Assembly: GCA_022113835.1 (NCBI GenBank)
Contig: JAILWY010000005.1
Location: forward strand, 2,188,501-2,252,500
Source: Atopsyche davidsoni
Lineage: Eukaryota; Arthropoda; Insecta; Trichoptera; Hydrobiosidae
DNA: 64,000 nucleotides
Reading direction: 5' to 3'
This document shows, piece after piece, positions 21,901 through 33,925 of the stretch. Under the pieces are notes generated by a model, which did no database searches, was not told where the DNA came from, and saw only the letters and a program-made list of their open reading frames with translations. Both the position numbers and the translations under genes were made by a program. Each line of letters opens with the position of its first letter. Positions within the stretch are counted from its first letter, which is position 1.

Positions 21901-24300
21901 AAATATTCATTAAATTAATTGAAATGAATGATAAAAAACCTTACACTTTAGAATGCAGTATCATCGGCTGTCATAAATTATCATATCTCTGATTTCTTAA
22001 TTGCAAGCCTGTAACTTTTGCATGAGTAATTAAAGTTTTTTTTTTAATGGATGGTGATTTCAATAATATATGATTGCAAACATCATACACATTTATGTTA
22101 CAAATATCTAGCGATAGCTTCATTTTCAATTTGTTCACATTGAGCAAAAATGCAGTATTATTGTGTTAACAAGGTTGTCTTTTATTTATGCAAGTCTACA
22201 GAGTCTTCAAACTATAAGTAATTATTATTGCATATATTTTGTTGAAAGTCAAATTTTAAATTGAACTACAAAGCCAGTAATCCAAGCACTCGAAAAAACC
22301 TTAATGACTATTGAATACCATTAAATGTAAAACCCAGAATTTTGCAGAGATACAGCGATTAAAGGAATTAAATAATAAAATAATGATACCCGTTCAAACC
22401 CTAACTGCATCTCGTAAAATAATCAAAGGTCTCTTCTCGTCATTTTATGGTGTTCTGTGTACTTTAAGCATATAAATCAAATGTTTTTTATTTTACTCTA
22501 AAGGGTCATCAAATGCCCTTAGAACACTCTTATTTTATTTATTTAAGTAATAAAACAGGTGCAGCCGAACGTGAATGCTGAAGGCAGGTGAGGAAGAGTA
22601 GAATTAGTGCTGAGTGGATCTTAATTCGGTGAGCCTTGCGTTGGATCTGGGATGGTAACTGTGTATTAAAAAAAAAATAATAAAAGGATAGAAAATCAAA
22701 AATCAATATTTAACACTTATTTGAATACTTATAAAATTCATGAAGCCAACGTATAAAATTACCATTTTGTTTCTAATTAAAGTGATTGATACGGTTTTTT
22801 TAGGGTCCAAGCTACGATAAAAAGTAACTTTAATTTGACACATAGTGGAAAAATGTATTGAAAATATTATTTTGAGCACAATGCACAGTGTTTACAAAAA
22901 AACAATTTTTTAACAAATAAGTAATCAATGGTTAAAATGATATATTTGAATGACTTGATTATTACAAATCATTCGATCATGCCCATTTCTGTGTAACACT
23001 AAAATTTTTCAAACACATTTATTTCCTGCGTGAGTAAAATTTCTTCGTTTTTCAAGGTAACTTTGATCAAATCGATTTTGCAAGGATAATCATTTGATGT
23101 TCTAAGAATGTACATTATCTAATCCGGAATTCTTTTAACCCTTTCACGACAGAGAGTGTGTACTGTAACGACTTTGAATATCGTTAGAGATTCCTCTCTA
23201 TCGAACGACTCCCCGCCGGCGCTATCTCGGGCCGCCAGAGGACCGCCGTTAGGCCCGGCGTGGAATTACGAAGAATTGCGCAGGCATTAGTGTCTATTCT
23301 GCAATAAACTGAGATTTAGCGCATATAGACGATGTACCTAATATCTACATTTCACACATTAGACTGCGAGTCCTTAGAATCGGATATTAGCTGAAGGTTT
23401 CTCAAGAATACCTGCTCTTAAATAAAAATTGGATCTGAAGAATTCTATGTTATATGTAGTATTTTTTTATAAAAAATAAATTCAACCTCATAACTCGAAA
23501 ATATCTACGCTCATATAACCTTGATAATTATATTATCAGCGAGTAAGCAAGCGGTTGTAAAGCATCCTGAAACAACTGCAATTTTGTCCGCTTGTATTTA
23601 ATAAACTTAGAATCCTGAAAAATGTAGTATGAGTGGTTTTCTTGATTTCTTAGCATACTGTATAATTTTTGAGGAATTGCTTCAATCTTTGATTTTTGTA
23701 CATTTAAAATACGAAACAAACAAATGGAGAATCATAGGTTTTCAACCAGAAATTGATCTACCACAATCGAAAATTCTTTGCCATTGTAACAAAATATCAC
23801 TAAACAATTGTGTGTGTCACTTTTTACAATTCTTAATTCATTTTTCAGATTTCGTTGACCCATTCGGACGTGCGGTTTTGAAGTAATGACTCACAATTGA
23901 GCGACCAAACCATAAAGTATGCCAAAGATTTCTATTTGCTACTTTGTGTCATTGTAAAATAATATCTATGAAAGTGGCGTGCGGTCCATACAAGCAAGAC
24001 CAGTAAGCACCATTTAACGTGTTATGAAAATAATAGAAACTCAGGTTTTCAATAACTGATATTTTGTTTATATAGACAACAAGAAACTGCTATAGAGGCA
24101 TATTTTATTACGAAATTTTCTTATTTTTACCAACAAAAAAACGTATTGAGCTTTGTGTAAATATTTGCAGATAAATCTACAAACTTACGAATTAAATATT
24201 GCCTGTATATATTTTTTTATATTTCACTGAAGGTACTGCTTTGTAAACTTTATTGACCTTTCGTGCATAGATACTTACTGATATTTACTTTCAACCTTCG
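18950..24300. other. Gene desert
   Basis: No gene supported. GC-richer patches occur at 19200-19460, 20250-20450, 20690-20820 and 23140-23290; the rest is AT-rich. The patch at 19370-19440 is the most GC-rich (GCCGCGAGCCGCC..GGCCGGCC). None contains a convincing frame or a repeat copy found elsewhere in the window. Confidence 0.45.
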
Positions 24301-24309
24301 ATTTCAATT

Positions 24310-24365
24310 CTGCGTCCACCATATTGTTTTTATCTTCTCCATCTTGGATTCGCAATATTTTTTCA
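24310..24365 (+). repeat. Short dispersed repeat, copy 2
   Basis: Matches 998-1045 over about 48 bases (CACCATATTGTTTTTATC, then CCATCTTGGATTC and GCAATATTT). Same orientation as the first copy. Confidence 0.45.
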
Positions 24366-24647
24366 GAACGTTTCGAGAGAGACGCACAAAAACGTTTCTG
24401 GGATACCTACATATATACTACACTTGGGTGAAATTGAAAATAAACCATCTCATAAATAGTTAAGGATCAGCATAAAGCATACTTTTAACCTTTTTTTATC
24501 CTGTATTTAAATAATTTCAGGGTATTGTAATGCCACAGTGAATATTTTTGTATTTAATAAAAATATAGTTTTATATTAATGTCAATTTTAAATTCACTTT
24601 ATTATAATTGCTCTCCACACTCTTTTTTATTAATATTTTTTTGAGTT

Positions 24648-24730
24648 TTTGTAAAACACTGGCTCAGCATGAGTATATGCTTAGTCAACCTCCTCTGAAG
24701 AGAGGCACTTGATGAAGAAGAAAATGCTAT
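24648..24730 (+). repeat. Family F dispersed repeat, copy 1
   Basis: AACACTGGCTCAGCATGAGT, then ATATGCTTAGT, CTCCTCTGAA and TTGATGAAGAAGAA recur in reverse orientation at 34635-34740 with the same order and spacing. Class unknown. Confidence 0.6.
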
Positions 24731-24802
24731 TGTAACATGGCAAAGTCAATAAAAAAAAAGATTAGTAGAATTTTACGGTGGAGTATACTCTTCATGCAGA
24801 GA

Positions 24803-24824
24803 ACAAGGTTAGATTAGGTTAGGT
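24803..24824 (+). repeat. Short TTAGG-like stretch
   Basis: AAGGTTAGATTAGGTTAGG contains imperfect units of the insect telomere motif TTAGG. A second small stretch, TAGGTTAGGTTAG, is at 36307-36319. They are too short to be telomeric arrays. Confidence 0.35.
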
Positions 24825-25069
24825 CACTGAATCATAATGGAAATAAAAACGCAATCAAAAACACTTCAGACAAGTAATATAAAAATTATAAAAGTTGACA
24901 CCTCTGTAAATCAAATCGAGTTACGTTCCGATATGAATTACGATTTTGCTACAATTTCAATCTTTTTTCAGTTTCATAACTATGCAAGGGGGAGTGACAA
25001 ATCCCAACACTTTATAATATTTAAAAAATCCAGTCCCCCGATTGATTTATAACATTCCGAAAATATCAT

Positions 25070-25460
25070 AACGAGATCGCGTCCGAATGCCGGCAAACGG
25101 CCGCTGCGAAAAAACTGTACCAGGCACGTTTATTCAAATAATCCGAAATCCCCTTATATTACACATTCGCATTTGTAACTTTATCCCGGGCCGGGGGTCG
25201 CCCATTAAAAAGGCCCGATGCTAAAAAGGGACGTCCGCACGAGGACGTGGAATTCCTCCCCGAATTAAATTGAAATAGTTTGAATCCGGAAAATCGACCC
25301 CCTCCCCCGGCGGAGGCTCTGATTCGGGAAGACTCACGTCGGGAGGTCGTGCCGATGGGCTGTGAGAACTCCTGGCACCAGGACGCTCTTTGTGGTGGAA
25401 GTGCACGGATGACAGACGATAATCATGGCGAGCGAGGGTACAAGAGCAGCTCGCCTCGAA
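25070..25460. promoter_or_regulatory. GC-rich islet, possible regulatory module
   Basis: One of the longest GC-rich patches in the desert. It mixes GC blocks (CCCGGGCCGGGGGTCGCCC) with ATTA-type homeodomain core sites (CCATTAAAAAGG, GAATTAAATTG). Frames of 61 and 68 codons on opposite strands run through it but have no domain. The composition suggests a constrained non-coding module or an old exon; neither can be shown here. Confidence 0.25.
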
Positions 25461-26423
25461 TGCATTCCTTTGAGTTTCAATTTTAAAGTGACTGTAATTG
25501 GGCTTCCTAGTTAACGCTAAGTACTTTATTTTAACTGCATTTGAAATGTAAATTTATGCAGCCGTCAAGTGATTCACTTTTTTAACAGCATTACTCAACA
25601 GTGACTCTCTTATGTATTATATATGCAAGAAAATTTTTTTTATGAATTAAAAAAATAATTATGTCATTTTTTTAAACCACGTTTATTGTTTTTCTGACAG
25701 TTTGTAGTTTGCTTGCAATATCTCATTCTCATTTTATATATTTTGTTTTAAATTTTAATACAATAATTCATACTATAGTAGGTTACCGTGTTTTTAATAC
25801 TTCTAATACCGATTTATATTTAAATTGATTAAGTTTATATTAATAAATTATTGCTTCATCAGAATATGAAAAGTTGGAATATTACATAATCTCCTTATCA
25901 TGAGAGTCCTAAATTTAATTACGGGCAGAGTGTATATTTTTTTGCAACCTAGTAAACGCACCTTCTGTTTTAGATTTCTGTGACCTACTTGCGTAAATAA
26001 AATCATATCTTAAGAAAATAAAAAATCAAGCAAGGTCGAGGCGAGTCACCCATATATTTTATTTATTCTATAATAAACGCCTTGTACAATTTAAATATTG
26101 TATGATTGTGAAGTTAACATTCAATTGACATTCTTTCCATGCATAACATTTCATCTGCATGTTTTATACAAAAAAAATAATTATATAACTCTCTGGAAGC
26201 GTTTATAATTTATATTTCCCAAATATCTCAAAGGAACAAAATACTAACTAAAACGAACGTTAAACATAACAACAGCTGTTTTTAATTAAACGTTTATATT
26301 AAATATGATAATCTAGCATGAACCTTGCATTTGACAGATTCTTATATAAAAAAATAGTACATAACTCAAAAACCACTTTCCCAACAGCAAAACTTTCTAA
26401 CACTCCAGTCAGACATTTCGTCT

Positions 26424-26579
26424 GAAGCCGGCTACACACGCTACGACACAAGCGACAACCAAATGGTAATTAGCCAATAAGCGTTCCCTAATTTTGGCTA
26501 CTTTTTTTTTATTGGTGGTGCAAAATAGGACGCTATTGGCCGGTTATCAGCTGTGTCGCAGCGAGTGTAGCCTGCTTAA
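26424..26579. mobile_element. Family C MITE, complete copy with terminal inverted repeats
   Basis: Ends are inverted repeats of about 37 bases: left GAAGCCGGCTACACACGCTA onward, right the complement of CAGCGAGTGTAGCCTGCTTA, with CGACACAAGCGACAACC facing GGTTATCAGCTGTGTCG. The 80-base interior is AT-rich and non-coding. Fragments of the same family lie at 15108-15175, 26608-26650, 27228-27270, 36263-36292, 41906-41952 and 45094-45126. Superfamily not recognised. Confidence 0.7.
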
Positions 26580-26607
26580 GTTTTGTACATACTTGTTGAC
26601 AAGCGAC

Positions 26608-26650
26608 CACCAAATGGTGATTGACTAATAGTCTTTATTTTTTTATGGTT
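26608..26650 (+). repeat. Family C fragment, tandem partial copy
   Basis: ACAAGCGACCACCAAATGGT followed by GATTGACTAATAGTC repeats the left interior of the element that ends about 30 bases upstream. It suggests nested insertion or partial duplication. Confidence 0.45.
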
Positions 26651-26714
26651 TCTCTTAAGGCAGTTGCTTCCAGCCTTTTAATTGCCTCTGGTGTCCATTA
26701 CCTGGTGAAATCGT

Positions 26715-27175
26715 GTTATTTAATAAATTTAGTTGTCACTTTGATTTTTTGTACAGACTATTGAGAAAACTAAAAATTATATTAATCTATTTTTTATTAT
26801 TTGATTAACGTCCATTTTCAGGGTAAAATAAAATCTTGAAGATGTTGAAAAATTGGAAAAAATGATCACTTTTCAAAACCAAAGTTTGTTAAAGATGTCT
26901 TTTTTTAAAAATTTTAAAATAATATATCGCACAGGGTTAATATTTAATTTTTTAATTCCAATTGAAAAAAGACTTTTCTGGTGTTTAGGACTCTAGGAAA
27001 AGGGACATGACGAATCTCCAAATTTCTACACTTCAATCGGAAAAACACATATTTATCATACTAATAGTAAATTTACAAGAAATAAAAATATATTCTGTTC
27101 AGAAGAAGGCATGTATCAAACTTTTTGCATTAAAATTTTTTGATTGGTGCAATCGATTTTTCGCAAAACGGACTA
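26715..27175 (-). repeat. Dispersed ~460 bp repeat, copy D2
   Basis: The reverse complement aligns along nearly its whole length with 1-475, with small gaps, up to CGCAAAACGG at 27164-27173 matching the first bases of the window. The two copies are opposed and about 26 kb apart, which could allow inversion by recombination. No shared open frame. Confidence 0.75.
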
Positions 27176-27179
27176 GAAA

Positions 27180-29740
27180 ATGATCAAAAAAACTCGATTA
27201 TGGAACTTAGACCCTTAAGTTAAAAACACAAAATAGGACACTGGTTCGGTTATCGGTTGTGCCCGCATGTCGGAGGACGTGTCACTGGAACAAATCGCGG
27301 AATTATATCCCACTCGCATCTTCCCGGCACTTGACCCGGCAAGATGTGGGAAGATGAGCTCCAGACGGATTCCCGCCGAGCCCAGCTGAGCTTTTTGTCA
27401 TCCAATGGGCCGGTAATTGAGTGATTAGGTTTTTATTGTGTTTCGATTTTTTTAAATTTCGTGTCGAATTACGCTTTTGAATGATTTAGTGCTTTTAAAT
27501 TAATGTGTCCGTTTTTTCGTTTGATTTCATAAAAAAAATTAAGTGGTAACTGTGAACGTTTCACGGTTCATTGTTTTATGTTCATCTGGGTCGTGGTCGG
27601 AAAAATATAAATTGCTTTGGAATTAACGGATTTATAAAGTCAATTGTGTTCTGGTTGCTGTGTATTTGACAAGGTTTTATATATTTTGATAATTTTTGAT
27701 ATTTCTTATACATAACGTTAGTTGCACTTTACTTTGCGAATTACTATGAAAGATAACATATCAAACATCAAGCATCGAATTTCATAATACACTATGATTG
27801 TATATATTTACAGTAAATATTCTTATCTATTTGTCGAATATTTTTTTAAAAACATATAACAGAATTTATTTTTAGAAATGTAATATATGATTATTTTTTC
27901 TATTAAATATTTGTTATTTTCTATGAATGAAATGAAAACAAAAAACACTTATTTTAATTTAAATATACCTCATATGGTGTTAATAATTTTATGTACCCGA
28001 CTATTTTATTACTTTGAATATCGTTAGACGTTTGAAGTATAAATTGTTATTAAATAACAAAAATATATTTAACTTAAGCATCTAACAAAAATAATTTTAA
28101 AATCCAACTTTAGTAATAATCCGTGTAATATAACTGCATTAGGAAATCAATTTATTATTAGTTGCAGTAAAACTCAATCATAATCACAAATATTGCCAGA
28201 GCACTCGAATCATTGAATAAAACAGCCATTGTTATCTAAGTTATGTACGTACGAGTAAGTTCAATGTCTCCATTATCGTAAATACAAACATAGCACTAGA
28301 ACCAACTATGTACAGATTACGATTACCTCACATCTGAGTCATTTACGAGCATCAGTACATTTTACGAGCATACAGAAGTACGATTCATCGACAGAATTTT
28401 TAGGTCAGTAATACAGTCGAGCCAAAGCGTCAAAGTCGCTCACTAGGCCAGAAATTCATAAATGTAAAATAACGTATTTTTACAAACGAATTAAACGAAA
28501 ATTTAGGCAGATTTCAAACAAATATTTAAAAAAATATTTTAAGCATGCTCTGAAAGCTATATCTATGCTTTCAGATCAAATATTACAATATTTTAATAGG
28601 CCAATAAACCGCCTCAGGAAACAAAAAAACAGAACGCAAAAGGCACATTGTGTGTGGGAATTTTATGTATGTGTAATTTTAAATTAATTAATTTAATAGT
28701 TTATCAAGCAAGAGGATTTTGAAAACTCTGCATACTTTTGTTCGAGAGTTTTATGTAAATGTGGTCATACTAACCGAATCACATACTCCGGGAGTGGTCA
28801 ATTCTGTTTCAGCATTGGGAGCTCGCCAAAGTACCTAGGAATGGTGCCAAGTTAAGGAATTGGGGTTTGACAATATAAAATACTGCTTTATAGGACATTT
28901 TATTAGACTTACTTAAAAATTAAACAAAACTAGCATTCTTAAATTACACCCTTATAAGTTAAAACTTAAAATATATCAAGAGCTGAATTTGTATCGATAA
29001 TGGATGAAGAGATCCGACTTACGACAGTTTTATTTCGAAATCTCTAAATATCATACATTTTTAAACAAAGCGTATTTTTAAAAGATGCATTTCAAAAATG
29101 AGCAAAGCGTCTGACAAAAAATCGTATAATAAAATGAGTTGTTTGTAAGCCTTAAAAACAGCTAAACACCGTAATAAAAAATGACTACTCCACGCTTATC
29201 AAACAAATAAAAAAAACTTAAAATCCCATCGTGTCCCACATCAAACAATCATTAGCTCTAATCGGTTTAGGTTTAGACGTAAGGCCTACATATAGGGGTT
29301 AATGTTTTTCAATGACAAATTAAGTCCACCATTAGCGGTCTCTTCACGAAACCAATTTTGTGAGGAGGAACTGAAAGGCTTTCAGTGTTCCGCTGAGTCA
29401 CCCCGCCTCGGAAGGTGCAGGGGTAAAAAATGAAGGAAGACCTAGCCGCAAGGTCGAGGTACTTTGAACTTAAATTTCAGGCTATTTTTATCGTGACGTG
29501 GAGGAATAAGAAGCTTTGTTAAGCTTTTAAATAAACGCAACTTTGAACACGCTTCGAATCGAGTAGAAGTTTTATAATAACAAAACCATTTGATCAAAAC
29601 AGATACATGGTTATTACGGCTATACATTATGAAACACCTGTAATCCACCCTGAAACCTTTCAACTGACCTGCACGGCTCAGGGATTTATTTACACCCCAA
29701 GCGGATAGGTAATGTTTATGCTGATTGTTGTATGATATAT
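27180..29740. other. Gene-free interval with one GC-richer patch
   Basis: 27230-27430 is GC-richer and has a perfect 9-base inverted repeat, CATCTTCCC (27317-27325) with GGGAAGATG (27348-27356), followed by TAATTGAGTGATTAGG. A family C right-end fragment is at 27228-27270. The remainder is AT-rich with no supported gene. Confidence 0.4.
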
Positions 29741-30106
29741 ACCAATAGCACATACCTGTAAATTGAAAATAAACGGAATAAAAATCGGACAATACCGAGC
29801 CTAGGGCGCTGCTAAAATGGATATAGTTAATACAAAGCAATTCCGGTCGTATAGATTGCCCACCAGCAACAAGGCTGACCGCATCGTTTAATAAACAGTA
29901 TCGAAGTGGACTCGATGGAGCCGCCGCACCCACCTGATGCCGAGCTGAGCTGGGCAGGGGTGATACAAAACCCATAGCACAGCAAACAAGTGCTCCCATA
30001 AAGATGATTTGGTTTCATGGGTATTGAACTGCTTGAAATTTCCAGTCCTCTGAAGCTTTGGTTTTCCTGCTGGGATCACGATGACCCAGGGAAACTCAAC
30101 ACCCAA
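29442..30106 (-). other. Region open in overlapping minus frames, unassigned
   Basis: Minus-strand frames of 185, 63 and 72 codons overlap here. The upstream third is GC-richer (GTGGGTGCGGCGGCTCC and neighbours), the downstream part AT-rich. No domain is recognised. 30044-30060 shares CAGTCCTC.GAAGCTT with 1793-1808, hinting at transposon-derived sequence. I do not call a gene. Confidence 0.25.
29736..29790 (-). other. Possible recursive splice site (ratchet point)
   Basis: On the minus strand a pyrimidine-rich run (ATTCCGTTTATTTTCAATTT) leads to ACAG directly followed by GTATGT; the junction is between 29756 and 29755. An acceptor immediately followed by a donor is the signature of zero-length recursive splice sites in very long insect introns. 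A 185-codon frame (29442-29999 minus) reads through it, so an ordinary coding explanation is also possible. Confidence 0.3.
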
Positions 30107-30686
30107 GAAACTCGATCACCTGATGACAACGGCAGCTCAAACCTACATACGCTTCCATATACATCATAAAACCCATGGAGCTACAACCCGGGAGCACTTT
30201 CTATTCTAAGAATCTGATATAATAAATAATAACATTACAATTACAAGACAATACGTCCCATAAACATGCCACCACAATCTTGATAATAACTTGAGTCAAT
30301 TCATATGAATCTGGCACTTCGCAGTACTTACGGTTATTGTTAGTGTAATTATTGTTCTAGGGTTGATAATTTGAACATAGATAATGTTTAAAGTCTAGCA
30401 GAATTGAAATATTGATCGAATGGTTTTGTTTGCTAAGTCAGCTGTCAAAATGCTTTTAGAGAGTGTTTTGGTAATAAATTCGATTGAAATTTTGGTTTTG
30501 TAACCTCGATGTCGGTATTGTTAACTTTGTGTACATGTGCGGAAGCAGGAATTGTAATTTGACTGTGTGTTTTGTAATAGATGCTATGAAGTAGCTTATA
30601 ATCTGTATAAAATACAAGTTGGACGCAATCATTACATTTTAATGGTATCCACACAAAAAGACGAGTTTTTATAATTGATAATAATT

Positions 30687-30866
30687 TAAGAAATTCAATA
30701 TTTTTGACAGAGAGTACTTGGTGGAATTCCATTTTAATATTTTGAATAAAAATACTTGAGTGATTTTCCACATTTTTGTTTTTATTGCCAACATGAAAGG
30801 TTGGCGAAACCGGTCACTAATAAAAACAAAAATGTGGAAAATCACTCAAGTATTTTTATTCAAAAT
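30687..30866 (+). repeat. Family A foldback repeat, copy 2, with perfect 46-bp arms
   Basis: The leader (GAAATTCAATATTTTTGACA, GAGAGTACTTGGTGGAATTC) runs to 30739. Perfect inverted arms of 46 bases follow at 30740-30785 and 30820-30865, enclosing a 34-base loop with GCCAAC..GGTTGGC, GAA, ACCGGT, C. The TTGATAA part of the core has been replaced by arm sequence. Minus-strand frames here only translate repeat DNA. Confidence 0.8.
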
Positions 30867-30869
30867 ATG

Positions 30870-32290
30870 ATAATAATTTATTAAAATTCACTATTCAACA
30901 ATTCTATGAAATATTTGAGAATCCAGTAAACTCGACATCAGAGTGGTGCATCCAAGTCCCTATTATATAATTTTTATTTTTTGAAAAAATAATTTTGTGA
31001 TGTAGTAAAAAAACCAATACTAATATGAATTTCGTTATTTTACTTTGGTCTTCCAATTCGATCCTTCCCTCAATCTTGTTTTATAATCTAGAGTTTTTCA
31101 CATAACTTTGTCAAAACACTTACGTTTCATTTGTTATTTCCTGGTCCGTCTGAGATAAAAAGTTACAAATTAGTCACCATATCTTGCAAATTTAAATTCA
31201 TCGAAACAATAATTATGAATGTCAATTTCCAGGAACATGGCATTTTTGAAAGGGCGGACAATAGCCTATCGATAATTATTATCATCTTTCGTACAATTAC
31301 AATTTCACAAATACATTTTATATATTACATTTATAAGCGCATATCAAAAAAAATTCAAACAATGTAGTAAAATGCACACTGAAAGTGATACAACGAAGTA
31401 TATTATTAATCGTACGTGATTGAATGCTGTTGGGTGGCAAATGGTTATCCAATTACAAGATACTGTAGATAAGCAGTTGAAGCAGCAGAAAAAATCGGCA
31501 TTTCTTAAATAAATAAAGCTATGCAAATTAGTATGTATAGAATGCATTATTTTCACACTTGCATAAGGTGATGATTAGAAATAAACTTTTTGTTTGCTAA
31601 AACATGCGGATTTAAAGTAACTTGAAAACTTCAAATTGAAATATACTTGCAATATTTTAATAATTATATAACCAATGCATTGCGGATGACTATCATAACA
31701 TTAATTGTATTTGAAATTTATGGTATATAGCAGACAAACACATTACTTTACGGTTACGCCTATACGACGTTATGATCTCAAATAATATATGAATAACGTG
31801 CTCCAATCCAATGGTAAGAATAAGTACACGTGTTTACATATTACTAAATAAAACTGTTTTTACCTGTTCAGATGAATTTTGAGGCATCAATCCAAGTAGA
31901 CGTACCAACCCTGGTTTCGGCTAGGAGTGTTCATGTACCAGCGAGACATCGACATTGTGGACGGTTGAAACAATCAGAGGTCCGAGTACAACACCTCTCC
32001 TCTCCGTCCACGCCTCACGTGTGTTCCGTGATTGCTTGCCGTAATGAAAAATAGTCGGCAGGTACTCGCGAAGCCTTTTTTTCTACTAAATTGGCACATT
32101 ATAATCTGCTCCATTTGGAGATCACTATACCCCCACGTGTACGTCTGCTGTTCATTTTTTGTTCGCTCCCTGAGCGGAAGACGTCGGAGATTAGATTAAC
32201 TGAATAATAATTGTAAGCTACACGTGGAAACAGTACGTAAGCAAGCGATCAAACACAATGCCAGGATTATTACGTTTTCAGCTTTTATTA
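30870..32290. other. Gene-free interval
   Basis: AT-rich with no supported gene. A GC-richer stretch at 31870-32050 with a 60-codon + frame has no recognisable domain. Confidence 0.45.
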
Positions 32291-32302
32291 TCTTCGGCTC
32301 GG

Positions 32303-32371
32303 GATGGCTTGGTAGATAAGTAAACGTACTAGCCATGAGATCACAAAGCGGTTGAAGTTAGTGTTTTGTAT
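32303..32371 (+). repeat. tRNA-like (SINE-type) sequence
   Basis: GATGGCTTGGTAGATAAGTA resembles a D-arm/A box and CGGTTGAAGTTAG follows at T-arm distance. Like the element at 18873-18946 it has GCCATGA in the anticodon-arm position. Acceptor ends do not pair; read as a SINE head or tRNA-derived remnant. Confidence 0.35.
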
Positions 32372-32439
32372 CGCATACACGATATAGTCTCAACTCAGAT
32401 AGAAATTTAATATAGAAAAAATACAGCTGAGAAGTATTG

Positions 32440-32720
32440 AAAGTTCCTACCCACTCGATCTACGTGGTCTTGCGAAGGAAGCTGCGCGGGCCGGGACCTC
32501 ACGGCGGTTGGCTTGCGATGCGACGGTCGCCTCACTAAGTGCCCTGAATTATCTTTATTAATCTGCCGCACAGTCTTCTCAAGGGGCGGCCGCGGGACAA
32601 AACACCAGCAATTGGACTGGGAAGCTAATAAATTACACTCGTTAGTGTGGCCGGGCTCGGAACTCGCTGGCACGCCAATTCTTAAAAATTTACAAGCTGG
32701 AAGTTCCGTGGAAATGGCAT
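32440..32720. promoter_or_regulatory. GC-richer islet, possible regulatory module
   Basis: Balanced composition over about 280 bases within AT-rich DNA, open in one frame on each strand (88 codons minus, 76 plus) without a recognised domain. No repeat partner found. Could be a conserved non-coding element. Confidence 0.2.
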
Positions 32721-33237
32721 GCTTTATGTTTGTTAAAATTTAAATTACCATCAACAGATAAATATGATTGTTTCACAGTGGCGTGCAATTTGTTCAAGCA
32801 ATAATCCATTACTTGCCTTTAAAATAATTGTGTCTATTGTATCTGAATATGTTAAATTATTTTTGCTCAGATTGTATGTCGACCCACGTTGAAAGCGCCG
32901 GATGCGAAATAAATAACAAATCGACTCAGTCCCGCGTATGAGAAATGCCGTCAAAAATAATAATCTGAAAGCTCTTTACTCAGAAGTAAGGAACCACTTA
33001 TTAAGTCCTCAAAGCGCAGCCGAAAATAAATACAAAATAAACAGTCCATTATGCGGGAGCGTGACCGCGCCGGGCCTCGTGAGTCGGAAAGTCGGTATCG
33101 ACAACAAGCGCCGAATGTCAGCTGACTGACAGAAAACCTCAGTGCAGCAAGGACCTGAGCCATATATTTTATTTAAATAAATATTTAAAATGAATATTTT
33201 TAATATTCATTTACCTAGCTTGATACGTGGAACACTT

Positions 33238-33376
33238 GGTTTGGAAAAGTCGACATTTTATCCAATTTTTCAAAATCTTCAAAACCTTGAAAAAGGACGT
33301 TAATTAAGTAATAAAAAAAATATATTTTTTAATGTTTAAGAAAAAAATATGGTGACAATTAAATAAATTAAATGAC
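33238..33376 (+). repeat. Dispersed ~460 bp repeat, partial copy D3
   Basis: GGAAAAGTCGACATTTTATC, CAATTTTTCAAAATCTTC, AAGGACGTTAATTAAGTAAT and GTGACAATTAAATAAATTAA follow the order of the last third of copy D1 (297-475). Confidence 0.6.
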
Positions 33377-33804
33377 ACGAATCGCTTCGCTTTCGATTTC
33401 CGAGTAACCTCAGCACTGACAAAAAATGCGTATTTTTACGTGCAAGGTCATTTTTAGTCACTTTATTAACTACGTTGAGGTGGTAATATAAATAATTATT
33501 TCTACAATTTGCAGCACGCTAGACTTAGATGTCGATAATATACAAAAATCGTATATGATCATTTTTATTTATATTCTTTCATAGTTTATTACCTGCAGGC
33601 GAAAGTAAAATGAACCATAAGTATCAAGTATCTACAAGCTGTTGCAGCAAACATAGGTATTTATTCAATTTTAACAATAATTAAATTTTGAAGATAAAAT
33701 TTGTAAAATGAATAAACCTTGTCATTCGATTGGTGAAGATCCATTATTATAACGATAAAAGTAACTTTGTATTCTGTCTTCACATTGAGTTAATTAAATT
33801 TTTT

Positions 33805-33848
33805 GCATGACTAGTTTCGACCGAATAGACTACGTCATCATCAGATGC
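33805..33848 (-). ncRNA. Hammerhead-like ribozyme, all core bases kept
   Basis: Minus strand 5' to 3': GCAT (stem I), CTGATGA (33844-33838), one extra T, GAC...GTC (stem II, three sure pairs), GAA (33818-33816), ACTAGT (33815-33810, self-complementary stem III), C33809, ATGC (33808-33805) pairing with the first GCAT. The triplet is GUC. Minimal palindromic stem III is a feature of small hammerheads thought to work as dimers. The extra base after A9 departs from the standard consensus. Confidence 0.45.
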
Positions 33849-33885
33849 AAAAACTAAACTGTTATATATTAATAAGTTTAGTTAT

Positions 33886-33925
33886 GCATCTGATGATGAC
33901 CTAGTCTATTTGGTCGAAACTAGTC
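33886..33925 (+). ncRNA. Hammerhead-like ribozyme, partner of the inverted copy
   Basis: GCAT (33886-33889), CTGATGA (33890-33896), T, GACC/GGTC stem II (33898-33901 with 33912-33915), GAA, ACTAGT, C33925. The sequence after the triplet is AAAC instead of ATGC, so stem I is weakened. The core itself is intact. Confidence 0.4.
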
